A stretch of DNA of 64,000 nucleotides from Candidatus Binatus soli (GCA_002479255.1 DLMJ01000006.1:62001-126000); one strand, 5' to 3'; positions 7,883 through 16,760 are shown, numbered from the stretch's first letter. Numbers and translations: made by a program. Notes: generated from the letters alone by a model not told the origin.

Positions 7883-9088
7883 ATGGCGGGAGCGTTAAGC
7901 AGTTTAAAGATTGTTGAAGTGGGCGAGATGGTGTCGGCGCCGTATTGCAGCAAGATGCTGGCGGACATGGGCGCCGAGGTCGTCAAGATCGAGCGGCCCG
8001 GCGCCGGGGATCGCGCGCGCACGCGCGGGCCGTTTCCCGGCGATGTCCCAAATCCCGAGAAGAGCGGACTGTTCCTCTATCTCAACACCAACAAACGCGG
8101 CGTCACACTCGACATCACGCAGCCCGACGGCTTCGAGATTCTGGAGAAGCTGGCGGCGGATGCCGACATCCTGGTTCACAACGTCACGCCGCCCGAGATG
8201 GATCGCGTCGGGCTCACCTACGAGCGGATGCGTCGCACGAATCCGAAGTTGATCATGACGTCGATCCTGCCGTTCGGACTGACGGGTCCGTATCGCAACT
8301 ACCGCGCCGAGGATTTGACCATCTGGTGCGCGGGCGGTGTCTGCGTGCTCAACGGCGCCCCGCAGTTTCCGGCGTTGCCACCGCTGAAAACCGCGGGACA
8401 GCAGGCGGGATACCAGGGCGGAGCGCATGCTGCGACCGCCACCGTGGCGGCGGCGTTCGCGCAGCTTCGCGACGGCGCCGGGCAGCATGTCGAGATCTCG
8501 ATCCAGGAATCGATCGCCTCGATCCTCGAGATGACGTTTGAGTACTGGCCGTATATGAAAATGCTCTCGACGCGGTGGGGGCAAAAGCCGCTGGCCCCCG
8601 TCGCAGCGATGCAGTGCAAGGACGGCTATATCTTTCTGTGCTGCATCGAGGAGCATCAGTGGCGCAATTTCGTGGAGATCATGGGCAATCCCGAATGGGC
8701 CGAAGAGGAGATCTTCAAGGACCGGCTGGTGCGCGCGGTCAACTGGGACGCGCTCAAAGTGTTGCTTGAACCATGGGTCAGCCAGCAGACCGTGCAGGAT
8801 TTGTATCGTAAGGCGCAGGCCAAACGGGTGCCGTTTGCGCCGGTGTCGACGATGGGCGATCTGCTCAACTCGGAGCATCTCAAGGCGCGCGGATTTTTCG
8901 TCGAAATCGCGCAGCCGGTTGCCGGTACGCACAAGTATCCGGGCGCGCCGCTGAAGTACGCGCGCACCCCATGGGCAATTCGGCGGCCAGCGCCGACGCT
9001 GGGACAGCATAATGCGGAAGTATTCGGCAAACAGCTCGGGCTTTCGCAAGCTCGGCTCGACGAACTCAAGCGCAAGGGTGTGATTTAG
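7883..9088 (+). CDS. CaiB/BaiF-family class III CoA transferase
   Basis: Class III CoA transferases move CoA between carboxylic acids (formyl-CoA:oxalate, carnitine, bile acids) or act as racemases. The 401-residue length is standard. Family blocks are LKIVEVGEMVSAPYCSKMLADMGAEVVKIE at the N-terminus, FLYLNTNKRG, TSILPFGLTGPYRNYRAEDL and GQHVEISIQESIASIL. The position of the catalytic Asp169 of formyl-CoA transferase aligns with Glu in IQES, which occurs in some subfamilies but differs from the best-studied enzymes. It is followed two bases later by a second paralogue, so the pair may form a hetero-oligomer. The substrate is not predictable. Confidence 0.88.
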   Translation: MAGALSSLKIVEVGEMVSAPYCSKMLADMGAEVVKIERPGAGDRARTRGPFPGDVPNPEKSGLFLYLNTNKRGVTLDITQPDGFEILEKLAADADILVHNVTPPEMDRVGLTYERMRRTNPKLIMTSILPFGLTGPYRNYRAEDLTIWCAGGVCVLNGAPQFPALPPLKTAGQQAGYQGGAHAATATVAAAFAQLRDGAGQHVEISIQESIASILEMTFEYWPYMKMLSTRWGQKPLAPVAAMQCKDGYIFLCCIEEHQWRNFVEIMGNPEWAEEEIFKDRLVRAVNWDALKVLLEPWVSQQTVQDLYRKAQAKRVPFAPVSTMGDLLNSEHLKARGFFVEIAQPVAGTHKYPGAPLKYARTPWAIRRPAPTLGQHNAEVFGKQLGLSQARLDELKRKGVI

Positions 9089-9090
9089 CG

Positions 9091-10335
9091 ATGGCCAAGC
9101 CTCCTCTGTCGGGAATTCGAGTTTGCGATTTTACCTGGGTGTGGGCGGGACCATACTGCACCCTGCAACTGGCTCATCTTGGCGCCGAAGTGATCAGGAT
9201 CGAGACCAAAACGCGGCCGTGCGTGACGCGGATGCTGCCGCCGTGGCCCGACGCCGTGTTCGACAGCATCGACAAGTCCGGTTACTTCAATCAATACAAC
9301 CAGGGCAAGAAATCGCTGTCGTTGAATTTCAAGCATCCCGAGGCGAAGGAAGCGGCGTGGCGTCTCATCAAGCAGAGCGACGTGGTGATCAACAACTTCG
9401 CGGCGGGCGTGCTCGACAATATGGGATTTGGCTACGAGGCGGTGAAGAAGGTCAATCCGAATGTCGTCATGATTACTCTGTCGGGTTACGGCGACACCGG
9501 ACCGGAGAGCCATTACGTGTCGTACGGGCCGGCGCAGGTGCCGTTGTCGGGGCTGTCTGCTCTGACCGGCTATAAGGGATTTCCGCCGATGCACGCCGGC
9601 TTCAGCTACGCCGATCCCAACGCTGGAGTGCATGGCGCGTTTGCGATCATAAGTGCGCTGTTCCATCGCGCGAAAACCGGCGAGGGACAATATATCGACA
9701 TGAGCCAGTGGGAATGCGCGATCGACCTGCTGGCGGAGGGGATTCTCGAGTACACGATGAACGGGCGCGAGCCGGAGCGAGTTGGCAATCGCGATCCGCA
9801 GATGGCGCCGCACGGGAATTTCAAGTGCCTCGATCTGCCTGAGAAAATCCTCGACCAAACGGTCGATCAATGGGTGTCGATCATATGCGCGGACGACGCC
9901 GAATGGGCGCGGCTGGCGCGTGCGATAGGCAAACCCGAACTGGCCAACGATTCCAGGTTCGCCACGCTTGCGGCGCGCAAGCGCAATGAAGACGCGCTCG
10001 AAGCAATAGTCAGTGAGTGGACCGCGAAGCGCAAGCTCGCCGATGTCGTAACGGCTATCCAAGCGGCCGGGGTCGCGGCGGGAGCCTGCGCCGATGCCAA
10101 GTACCTTTCCGAGGACCCGCAGCTCAACCAGCGCGGCTACTTCGTCTATCGCGAACATCCCAAAGTCGGGGTACGGCAGCATTGCGGAATCCCGTGGCGG
10201 ATGAGCGGGACGCCGTGCGAAGTGAAGACGGCGGCGCCGGTGCTGGGGCAGCATACTAATGAGGTGATGACGGGATTGCTCGGCTACAGCGCGGCAGAGG
10301 TCGAAGCGATGCGGGCGAAGGGCGCGCTGGATTAG
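9091..10335 (+). CDS. CaiB/BaiF-family class III CoA transferase (second of pair)
   Basis: It is a 414-residue paralogue of the preceding gene. Family blocks are IRVCDFTWVWAGPYCTLQLA, GAEVIRIETKTRP, FNQYNQGKKSLSLNFKHPEA, MITLSGYGDTGPESHYVSYG and GQYIDMSQWECAIDLL. As in its neighbour, the residue aligned with the formyl-CoA transferase nucleophile is Glu (WECA). It starts two bases after the upstream stop, consistent with one operon and balanced expression, as in two-subunit family III enzymes such as succinyl-CoA:benzylsuccinate CoA transferase. An SMP-30-type gene follows 15 bases downstream. Confidence 0.88.
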   Translation: MAKPPLSGIRVCDFTWVWAGPYCTLQLAHLGAEVIRIETKTRPCVTRMLPPWPDAVFDSIDKSGYFNQYNQGKKSLSLNFKHPEAKEAAWRLIKQSDVVINNFAAGVLDNMGFGYEAVKKVNPNVVMITLSGYGDTGPESHYVSYGPAQVPLSGLSALTGYKGFPPMHAGFSYADPNAGVHGAFAIISALFHRAKTGEGQYIDMSQWECAIDLLAEGILEYTMNGREPERVGNRDPQMAPHGNFKCLDLPEKILDQTVDQWVSIICADDAEWARLARAIGKPELANDSRFATLAARKRNEDALEAIVSEWTAKRKLADVVTAIQAAGVAAGACADAKYLSEDPQLNQRGYFVYREHPKVGVRQHCGIPWRMSGTPCEVKTAAPVLGQHTNEVMTGLLGYSAAEVEAMRAKGALD

Positions 10336-10350
10336 AGGTTCAGAATCATA

Positions 10351-11193
10351 ATGCGGACGCTGAAAGTTTTGACAGGTGGGCTTGCGTTTCCCGAAGGGCC
10401 GCGATGGCGCGACGGGAAATTGTTTTTCTCGGACATGCACGCGCATCAGGTGCTCGCGGTCGATATGGCGGGCAAGCGCGAAGTCATCTGCGAGGTGCCG
10501 GCGCGGCCGTCGGGACTTGGATGGTCGCCGGAGGGACGGATGCTCGTCGTGTCGATGACGGATCGGAAGCTGATGCGCCTCGATCCCGACGGGCTGAAGA
10601 CAGTTGCCGATTTGAGCAAGCTGGCGCCGTTTGATTGCAACGACATGGTGGTCGATGCGCGCGGGCGCGCCTACGTCGGCAACTTTGGATTCGATCTGCA
10701 CGGCAACGCGCAGCCGCGCTCGACGACGCTGGTGATGGTCGCGCCGGATGGCATCGCGCGCATCGTGGCCGAGGAATTGATGTTCCCCAACGGGATGGTG
10801 ATCACGCCGGACGGAAAGACGCTGATCGCCGGCGAGACATTCGGCGCCCGCTTGACGGCGTTCGATATCGGCTCGGATGGCTCGCTGACGAATCGGCGCG
10901 TGTGGGCCGAGCTGGGAAACAGCCCGCCCGACGGAATTTGCCTGGACGCCGAGAATGCAATCTGGGTGGCGTGTCCGACGATGTCGGAAGTGATTCGGGT
11001 GAAGCAGGGCGGCGAGGTAGCCGAGCGGATCAAGGTGGAGACGGACGCGTTCGCATGCATGCTCGGCGGCGCCGACGGGCGGACGCTGTTTGTCGCGACG
11101 GCGCCGAATTCCGATCCGGACAAATGCCGCGCGAGCCGAAATGGAAGAATCGAAATTACGCAAGTGGAAGTGCCGCGAGCGGGATTGCCGTGA
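10351..11193 (+). CDS. SMP-30/gluconolactonase/LRE-family protein
   Basis: This is a six-bladed beta-propeller of 280 residues. Members are calcium- or zinc-dependent lactonases acting on sugar lactones. The expected metal ligands are visible: E15 in FPEGPRW, N97 in DCNDMV, N147 in MFPNGM and D194 in SPPDGI. There is no signal peptide, so it is probably cytoplasmic. It is third in a row with the two CoA transferases, which suggests that a lactone- or ester-containing substrate is opened before or after CoA transfer; that pathway role is inference. Confidence 0.87.
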   Translation: MRTLKVLTGGLAFPEGPRWRDGKLFFSDMHAHQVLAVDMAGKREVICEVPARPSGLGWSPEGRMLVVSMTDRKLMRLDPDGLKTVADLSKLAPFDCNDMVVDARGRAYVGNFGFDLHGNAQPRSTTLVMVAPDGIARIVAEELMFPNGMVITPDGKTLIAGETFGARLTAFDIGSDGSLTNRRVWAELGNSPPDGICLDAENAIWVACPTMSEVIRVKQGGEVAERIKVETDAFACMLGGADGRTLFVATAPNSDPDKCRASRNGRIEITQVEVPRAGLP

Positions 11194-11204
11194 GCGCACA
11201 CAGA

Positions 11205-11299
11205 ACCCTCACCCCAGGCGCGGACGCCGTGCCCTCTCCCGCAACTGAGCGGGCGAGGGTAACAAGGTACTAGGATGCATAGAGGGCTGGCGTGAGGGG
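11205..11299. repeat. CCCTCACC-type inverted-repeat element
   Basis: In the 131-base gap between the SMP-30 gene and the peptidase gene, outer arms CCCTCAC (11206-11212) and GTGAGGG (11292-11298) enclose an inner 11-bp hairpin with one mismatch (CCCTCTCCCGC at 11232-11242 with GCGGGCGAGGG at 11249-11259). This resembles the MITE-like CCCTCACC...CCCTCTCCC repeats that are abundant in many GC-rich proteobacterial genomes. It may also act as a transcript stabiliser or terminator. Confidence 0.6.
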
Positions 11300-11324
11300 A
11301 GGCTGCGTGGCGTAATGAATTGCG

Positions 11325-12647
11325 ATGGCGCTTAGCGGGAACGGCGACAATTTTCGCGCGCGGCGCAAGCGCATGATGGAGGCGATCTCGCCGGGTGCAA
11401 CCGCGATCATGCCGAGCATGCCGGTGGCGGTTCGATCCGGCGACGTCGAGTTCGTTTATCGGCAAGACAGCGACTTCTACTACCTGACAGGATTCGCGGA
11501 GCCGGAATCGGTGGCGGTGCTTTCGCCGGGGCATCCGGACGGCGAGTTCGTGATGTTCGTGCGTCCGCGCGACAAGGAGCGCGAGACGTGGACCGGCAGG
11601 CGCGTGGGGGTCGAGGGCGCGATCGTTGAGTACGGGGCGGACAAGGCCTACGTCATCGACGAACTTGAAAAGATTTTGCCGCGCTACCTCGAAAAGAGTG
11701 AACGCGTGCATTACCCGCTCGGACTGAACGAGAAGATGGATGAGCGGGTGCTGAAGCTGGTTCGGTGGGCGCACACGATGCGCCCGCGGACCGGGGTGGG
11801 GCCGTCGTCGATAATCGATCCGCGCGACATTATTCACGAGGCGCGGGTGAAGAAGGAGCCGGCGGAGCTCGAGGCGATGCGGCGCGCGATGGCGATTTCG
11901 GCCGACGCGCACAAGCGCGCGATGGTGAAGGCGCGCGGCGGGATGCGCGAATGGCAGATAGAGGCGGAGATCGATTACGCGTTTCGCTCGGAGGGAGCGA
12001 CGGGTCCGAGCTATCCGTCGATCGTCGCGTCGGGACCCAACGCGGCGACGTTGCACTACATCAACAACGATCGCGAGATGCACACGGGCGAGTTGCTGCT
12101 GATCGACGCGGGTGCGGAGTACGACTTTTATGCCGCGGATATCACGCGCACATCGCCGATTGGGGCGCGCTTCACGGGCTTGCAGCGCAGTCTGTACGAG
12201 ATCGTGCTCGACGCGCAGCTCAAGGCGATCGACGCAATCAAACCGGGCGCGCATTTCGACGATCCGCACGAAGTTGCTCTGCGCGTGCTGGTTGACGGCA
12301 TGCGTCAGCTCGGAATCCTGCATGGATCGGCCGAGGAGATAATCGAGACGGGCGCGTATCGGCGCTATTACATGCATCGCACGGGTCATTGGCTCGGCAT
12401 GGACGTGCATGATGTGGGGCTGTACCGGGTGGACGGCGCGTCGCGAGTGCTCGAGCCCGGGATGGTGCTTACGGTCGAGCCGGGATTGTACATCTATCCC
12501 GACGACGAAGAGGTTCCGGAAAGTTTCCGCGGCCTGGGGATTCGAATCGAGGACGACGTGCTGGTGACGCAAGCCGGTCACGAAGTGATGACCGCGGCGA
12601 CGCCGAAGTCGATAGCGGACGTCGAAGCGCTCACTGCGGCGCAGTAG
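11325..12647 (+). CDS. pepP: Xaa-Pro aminopeptidase (M24B)
   Basis: It removes an N-terminal residue preceding proline from peptides, in the cytosol, with two manganese ions. The 440-residue length and layout match PepP: an N-terminal creatinase-like domain (QDSDFYYLTGFAEPES near residue 46) and a pita-bread catalytic domain. All five metal ligands are present: D261, D272, H355 (in HRTGHWLG), E385 (VEPG) and E409 (IRIEDD). The ATG at 11325 gives a normal start. It follows the inverted-repeat element, so it probably has its own promoter. Confidence 0.93.
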   Translation: MALSGNGDNFRARRKRMMEAISPGATAIMPSMPVAVRSGDVEFVYRQDSDFYYLTGFAEPESVAVLSPGHPDGEFVMFVRPRDKERETWTGRRVGVEGAIVEYGADKAYVIDELEKILPRYLEKSERVHYPLGLNEKMDERVLKLVRWAHTMRPRTGVGPSSIIDPRDIIHEARVKKEPAELEAMRRAMAISADAHKRAMVKARGGMREWQIEAEIDYAFRSEGATGPSYPSIVASGPNAATLHYINNDREMHTGELLLIDAGAEYDFYAADITRTSPIGARFTGLQRSLYEIVLDAQLKAIDAIKPGAHFDDPHEVALRVLVDGMRQLGILHGSAEEIIETGAYRRYYMHRTGHWLGMDVHDVGLYRVDGASRVLEPGMVLTVEPGLYIYPDDEEVPESFRGLGIRIEDDVLVTQAGHEVMTAATPKSIADVEALTAAQ

Positions 12648-12658
12648 TCATTCAATAC

Positions 12659-12910
12659 TCACAGCCACGAATGACAACTGCTGCGGTCAGCCTCGCAAGC
12701 CGACCAACAATTGCCTATTTCATTCCGGCAATAGAACTCGTCGTTACCATGTAGTTCGCATACCTGGTAGTTGCGATTGCATTGGTACCGGCATTTGGTC
12801 TGCGCGTAGTCACACCGATTCGCGCATCCCGCGGCGAACAGAGACGCCACGGCGGCGGCGAGAAATATCTTCGCGCTCACGATTGAACAAGCGCGCGAGC
12901 GGGCGGGCAT
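12659..12910 (-). CDS. Small Cys-rich lipoprotein, hypothetical
   Basis: This 83-residue protein starts at an ATG whose codon overlaps the stop of the upstream MaoC-like gene, indicating coupling. It has a lipoprotein signal with lipobox LFAAGC at about residue 29. The mature part is unusually Cys-rich (spaced CDYAQTKC, RYQC, QVCELHGNDEFYC, NCWSAC, SSC), suggesting a disulfide-bonded or metal-binding periplasmic lipoprotein. No family is recognised. It ends 11 bases from the convergent pepP stop, with no obvious terminator. Confidence 0.65.
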   Translation of the reverse strand: MPARSRACSIVSAKIFLAAAVASLFAAGCANRCDYAQTKCRYQCNRNYQVCELHGNDEFYCRNEIGNCWSACEADRSSCHSWL

Positions 12911-13791
12911 TACAGTTCGATCGCGCTGGCGCTGCCGACGACGGTTTTGGTTCCGTCGGCCTTGTCGCACCACACTTCGACTTCGGCGCGTGAGCGTTGG
13001 CCCTCGGGCCGTCGTTCCACGATCAATCCTTTCGGCCCGGTGACGTCGTTGCCCCACAGCACATTGACGAGCCGCAGATCCATCTTGCCGCCGTACAGGA
13101 AGCCAAGGCCGAAACGCCGCGTCATCATTTCGGCCACCAGGCAGACCGAGAGCATGCCCTGCACGACAATTTCCGGGAATCCCAGTTCGACGGCCTTTTG
13201 CTTGTCGTTGTGATAGTTGCGCGCCGGTCCCGAGAAGGCCATGCACATGTCTTCGGCGATTGCGCGCATCGGAGAGCCGATTGGATCGCCGCCGCGCTCG
13301 CCGATTTTGAATGAACGTGACGAATCTTTTTCGCGCGCGCGATCGACGACGAAACCCTGTTTGGCCTGGTCGGGGAGCAGGAAGCTCTGATGGGTACGGC
13401 TGCGCGATACGATTTGTCCCGATGCGTTGCCGACGAGCACTTCGTTCACCACGTATTCGCGATCGCGCTTGATGTAGCGGTCGATGATGACGGAGCGAGT
13501 CGTGAGCCGCTCGCCAACCATCACGGGCGCGAACACGTCCCATTCCTGGCGCGCGTGCAGATTGCCGTAAATATTCGGCAGATACCATCCCAGAGTGTAG
13601 TAAACCGCGCTGTGGAGAATCAGCGCAGGAGCGATGGAGCCGCCGAGCGGAGAATTGCCGCGGTACCATGGATTGTCGTCGCCGGTGCCGGCGATGTAGG
13701 TCGCGACCAGATCGGGCGTGATGTCGATGGTCACGCCGCCGAAATCACGGCCCACGTAAACCTCGTTGCGGTCGAAAAGTTCGGTAGTCAT
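12910..13791 (-). CDS. MaoC-like double-hotdog acyl-CoA dehydratase-type protein
   Basis: The 293-residue protein looks like two hotdog halves: an N-terminal FAS1/HTD2-type domain (DNPWYRGNSPLGGSIAPALI, QEWDVFAPVMVGE) and a C-terminal MaoC domain (FPEIVVQGMLSVCLVAEMM, LRLVNVLWGNDV). Such proteins hydrate or dehydrate 2-enoyl/3-hydroxyacyl-CoA or mesaconyl-type thioesters. The catalytic Asp/His pair is not certain from inspection. It lies directly downstream (19 bases) of a thioesterase, supporting an acyl-CoA pathway role. It is cytosolic and has no signal. Confidence 0.78.
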   Translation of the reverse strand: MTTELFDRNEVYVGRDFGGVTIDITPDLVATYIAGTGDDNPWYRGNSPLGGSIAPALILHSAVYYTLGWYLPNIYGNLHARQEWDVFAPVMVGERLTTRSVIIDRYIKRDREYVVNEVLVGNASGQIVSRSRTHQSFLLPDQAKQGFVVDRAREKDSSRSFKIGERGGDPIGSPMRAIAEDMCMAFSGPARNYHNDKQKAVELGFPEIVVQGMLSVCLVAEMMTRRFGLGFLYGGKMDLRLVNVLWGNDVTGPKGLIVERRPEGQRSRAEVEVWCDKADGTKTVVGSASAIEL

Positions 13792-13810
13792 TGTCGTGTC
13801 CTGCGCGCAG

Positions 13811-14218
13811 CTAATTTTTCTGCTTGGCTTTGATCCGATCGTTGAACTTGGCGGCGTCGATTACGGCGCGCCGATGCGTCCCCGAGCCGACTTGTTCGAC
13901 TTCATCGAAGGCGCGCACGGAAAACTCGAGGCGGCGCCCTTCGACTTTGGTGACTTCAGCTTCGGCGCGAGCCAGATGCCCGGGCGGAGTCGCGGCGCTG
14001 TGATTGACTTCGATCGACATGCCGACCGAACTTTCGCCCGCGTCGAGAAACGGCCGGATGGCATCCATCGCGGCAAGCTCCATCATCCCGGCCATCGCCG
14101 GCGTGGACATGACGGCGGCGAGCGACGCGTCGAGATGACTGGCGAGGTCGGTGGGCGCAACGGTCTTGGCGTAACTTCCGCTGGTTCCGATTGGAATTGG
14201 TTTCACCGACTTGCTCAC
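13811..14218 (-). CDS. Hotdog thioesterase, FlK-like
   Basis: At 135 residues this is a single hotdog domain similar to fluoroacetyl-CoA thioesterase-like proteins. Recognisable segments are SLAAVMSTPAMAGMMELAAM (the central helix with a Glu), VGMSIEVNHSAATPPGH (the strand-turn that carries the active-site Thr/His in FlK) and VTKVEGRRLEFSVRAFDE. It should hydrolyse a small acyl-CoA; the acyl group is unknown. It precedes the MaoC-like gene by 19 bases on the same strand, so the two probably act together. Confidence 0.8.
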   Translation of the reverse strand: MSKSVKPIPIGTSGSYAKTVAPTDLASHLDASLAAVMSTPAMAGMMELAAMDAIRPFLDAGESSVGMSIEVNHSAATPPGHLARAEAEVTKVEGRRLEFSVRAFDEVEQVGSGTHRRAVIDAAKFNDRIKAKQKN

Positions 14219-14324
14219 CTCGCCGCCAGCGATTTAGCGTCGCAGGCCCATCGCGTCGAGTTTCTTGACGACGTGGATGAGGATTTAGCACCACGGGGGG
14301 AAGGGGAACAATCGCGCGGTATGG

Positions 14325-14603
14325 TTATTCGGTGCCGGCGTGGCCTTCGAGGTATTCGAGTATCGACGCGCGCTCGTCGGAAGTCAGCGGCGGCATCCCG
14401 GCGGCTTGCATCTTCGGTTCCATCAGCTTGACCTTCAGGTCCCACATCGCCGCCGTCAATCCATGGGGATTGTACGGCCTGTGGCAATTGTCGCATCGAC
14501 GGGCGTAGAGCAGAGCGGCGGGACTGGTCGGGTCGGGGAGCGGAGCCCTGCATCCTGAAATGAGGATCGCGAAGAACGAGAGTGCGAGAGCGGAGCGCGG
14601 CAA
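14325..14603 (-). CDS. Small c-type cytochrome lipoprotein
   Basis: The protein has one heme-binding CxxCH motif (CDNCH), a downstream MPPLTSDERASILEYL segment that fits the class I cytochrome distal-Met region, and an N-terminal hydrophobic stretch ending in the lipobox ILISGC. It should be a lipid-anchored periplasmic electron carrier. The reading frame stays open to 14720, into the HIT gene, but the sensible start is the TTG at 14601-14603, just before PRSALALSFF. The start is uncertain, and the Arg/Ser-rich upstream extension looks non-coding. Confidence 0.68.
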   Translation of the reverse strand: MPRSALALSFFAILISGCRAPLPDPTSPAALLYARRCDNCHRPYNPHGLTAAMWDLKVKLMEPKMQAAGMPPLTSDERASILEYLEGHAGTE

Positions 14604-14631
14604 TTTCGTTTTCGTCGGCGACGCTGGATTC

Positions 14632-15126
14632 CTAGCCGGGCGGGATGCGCGCGTCGTGGAAGCGGGCGGCAAGCTGGCTGCGGATCGATCCGATAAGCGC
14701 GCGGCGGTCATTTTCGTCAAGGATTACCTTTCGTTCGGATTCGGGGCGCAGCCAGATTGGTCCGCGCCGCATTTCGTCGGTTTCGTAGCGTGGCAACAGA
14801 TGCCAATGCACGTGCGGCTCCGAATTGCCCAGGCATTCGTAGTTCATCTTCCACGGCTTGACGACCGCGGCGATGGCGTCCGCGACCAGGCGCATCTCGT
14901 CGCACAGCAGGCGGGAGGCGTCGGCGGGCATGAGGTAAAGTTCGGTCGCGTGGATCTTTGCGAGCAGCACGCAATAGCCGCGATAGAGCTGCTGATCGCC
15001 GAGGATCACGTAGCAGCTCTTCAGCTCCGCAATAAAATCGCGGAAGCTGCCGGCCTTGATCCGATCGATCATCGCGCAGATTCCGCAACCGGGTTTCGTT
15101 GTTGAGGCAAGGCTGCTCGAGGTCAC
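14632..15126 (-). CDS. HIT-family hydrolase
   Basis: HIT proteins hydrolyse nucleoside phosphoramidates or dinucleotides such as Ap4A in the cytosol. This 164-residue member has the signature histidine triad PHVHWHLLP and the upstream CYVILGDQQLYRGYCVLL strand pair. A CGIC pair near the N-terminus could bind zinc, as in other HIT proteins. Its ATG overlaps the stop of the dCMP deaminase gene by four bases, which indicates coupled translation. Confidence 0.88.
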   Translation of the reverse strand: MTSSSLASTTKPGCGICAMIDRIKAGSFRDFIAELKSCYVILGDQQLYRGYCVLLAKIHATELYLMPADASRLLCDEMRLVADAIAAVVKPWKMNYECLGNSEPHVHWHLLPRYETDEMRRGPIWLRPESERKVILDENDRRALIGSIRSQLAARFHDARIPPG

Positions 15127-15641
15127 GCGGCACCTGGGGCGGGATTCTCGGCAGGGACCTCGACGAGCTTGATGCTGGCGTGCTTAAGCATCTCGGCGAT
15201 GGTGTGGAGCTTGTACGGGCGCGCGTAATACACGGTGCGCACGCCGGTGTTGATCAGCACCTTGAGACAATGGATGCAGGGCGTGTGAGTGACGTAGATG
15301 TCGGCGTCGCGAATCGCGGCGCCGTTGCGAGCCGCTTGCGAGATCGCGTTGATCTCGGCGTGGATGGTCCGATAGCAGTTCTGCTCGATTTCTCCGTCGG
15401 GCGTGCGCGATTCGTAGATGAGGCATCCGGCCTCGGTGCAATGCGGCAATCCTGCCGGCGAGCCGTTGTAGCCGGTCGCCAGGATGCTGCGGTCGCGCAC
15501 GATTACGGCGCCGACCTTGGCGCGCAGGCAGGTCGAACGCTCGGCGACCTCGCGCGTGATCGTCATGAAGTAATTGTCCCAGCTCGGACGCCGGGAGCTG
15601 GTCTCGGGATTCGGTTTGTTCGGGCCGTCGGTCAATCCCAA
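15123..15641 (-). CDS. dCMP deaminase (cytidine/deoxycytidylate deaminase family)
   Basis: The enzyme converts dCMP to dUMP for thymidylate synthesis. The zinc site is complete: HAEINAI supplies His and the proton-shuttle Glu, and TPCIHCLKVLI supplies the two Cys (PCxxC). The N-terminal WDNYFMTITREVAERSTC and the GYNGSPAGLPHC block are typical of ComEB/dCMP deaminases. At 172 residues it is slightly longer than average, with a Pro/Ala-rich tail. The gene is coupled to the HIT gene and lies 36 bases after the site-2 protease gene. Confidence 0.93.
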   Translation of the reverse strand: MGLTDGPNKPNPETSSRRPSWDNYFMTITREVAERSTCLRAKVGAVIVRDRSILATGYNGSPAGLPHCTEAGCLIYESRTPDGEIEQNCYRTIHAEINAISQAARNGAAIRDADIYVTHTPCIHCLKVLINTGVRTVYYARPYKLHTIAEMLKHASIKLVEVPAENPAPGAA

Positions 15642-15677
15642 TGCGGTTCCCCTCGATCCAGATCGATCAAATGCCGC

Positions 15678-16760
15678 TCAGATTCGGACGCGGCCGAGAT
15701 GCCGAAGCATCTCGTCGTAGTGCGGCGCGTGATGGATTATTTCCTGAGAGTGTTCATCCTGCTGCGGCTGCAAAGGCGCCTCGGGTTGCACGAAGGCGAG
15801 AGGCACCGGGCTGAACGTGACGATGAACAGCGCGACGGTAAGCCATGCCGCGAGAGCGCGGCGCGGGTTCAGCGGGGTGTCGCGATCGATGGTGGACGGA
15901 TGTCCCAATCCGAGCGCGACCGACAGCACCGCCCACAGCAGCCAGCCGCCCCAGAAACTCAGCCCGAGCGCGAGCGGCACCAGTACCATCAGCACGCACG
16001 AGATAACGAACAGCACCGAGATCGTGCGATGACGGCGCGGGAACAACGCGTAGATCACATGACCGCCGTCGAGCTGTCCGACCGGCAGCAGGTTCAGCGT
16101 GGTGACGAACAGCCCGAGCCATCCTGCGAATGCGATCGGATTGAGATTCACGTTGACTGTCGAAGGATCGACGCCCAGCACCAGGCGCGAGAGACCCAGG
16201 AACAGGAGCGAATTGCCAAGCTCGAGACCGCCAGCCGATTTGTCCAAAGGTGTCACGTCGGAAAGATACAGGCCGATGATGACAGCGGGTATCGCGAGCA
16301 TTACGCCCGCCCATGGGCCGGCGGCGCCGATGTCGAACATCACGCGGCGAGTGCGCGCAGGCGCTCGCATCCGGATGAATGCACCGAAGGTCCCGATGAT
16401 GAAGAACGACGGCGGAGCCGGGATGAAGTAGGGCAGAGAGGCATCGACGCCGTGGTAGCGCGAGGTCAGGTAGTGTCCCATCTCATGCGCGAACAGAATC
16501 ATCATCAGGGGAATCGAGAACGAGAGTCCCGAGCGCAGCGCCGCAACGGCGAGAAACGGATGCGCGAAGGGGACCTCCTCGCCATTCATGTAAGCGCCGG
16601 CGGTGGTGGTGGTCAGCAGGGTCAGCAAGAACAGAGCGACGTTGAGCGGCGGGATTCGCGCAGCCTCGAGCGCGCGAGCGGCCGGTTCCACCGCAGCGGT
16701 GTAGCGCGGAATATCGGTAAGGACCGTGGGAGCGTCCTTGTGTGCGACTATTTCATCCAT
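15678..16760 (-). CDS. Site-2 protease family M50 metallopeptidase
   Basis: This is an integral membrane zinc protease of 360 residues with about six hydrophobic segments. The zinc-binding HEMGH lies in a membrane helix at residues 92-96, and the third ligand is in NLLPVGQLDGGH later in the chain. No PDZ domain is visible, unlike RseP. Substrates of such short S2P proteins are usually transmembrane signalling proteins, but none is indicated here. It starts two bases after the SAM hydrolase stop on the same strand. Confidence 0.9.
   Translation of the reverse strand: MDEIVAHKDAPTVLTDIPRYTAAVEPAARALEAARIPPLNVALFLLTLLTTTTAGAYMNGEEVPFAHPFLAVAALRSGLSFSIPLMMILFAHEMGHYLTSRYHGVDASLPYFIPAPPSFFIIGTFGAFIRMRAPARTRRVMFDIGAAGPWAGVMLAIPAVIIGLYLSDVTPLDKSAGGLELGNSLLFLGLSRLVLGVDPSTVNVNLNPIAFAGWLGLFVTTLNLLPVGQLDGGHVIYALFPRRHRTISVLFVISCVLMVLVPLALGLSFWGGWLLWAVLSVALGLGHPSTIDRDTPLNPRRALAAWLTVALFIVTFSPVPLAFVQPEAPLQPQQDEHSQEIIHHAPHYDEMLRHLGRVRI

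Noticed and set aside
9085..11199. Long open frame of 704 codons on the minus strand opposite the CoA transferase and SMP-30 genes
   Set aside because: It is Arg/His-rich, lacks any domain and lies entirely over genes with clear families. High GC leaves such antisense frames open.
10671..12581. 636-codon minus-strand frame over the SMP-30 and pepP genes
   Set aside because: Same Arg/His/Leu-rich look and no domain; pepP has all five metal ligands in the other strand.
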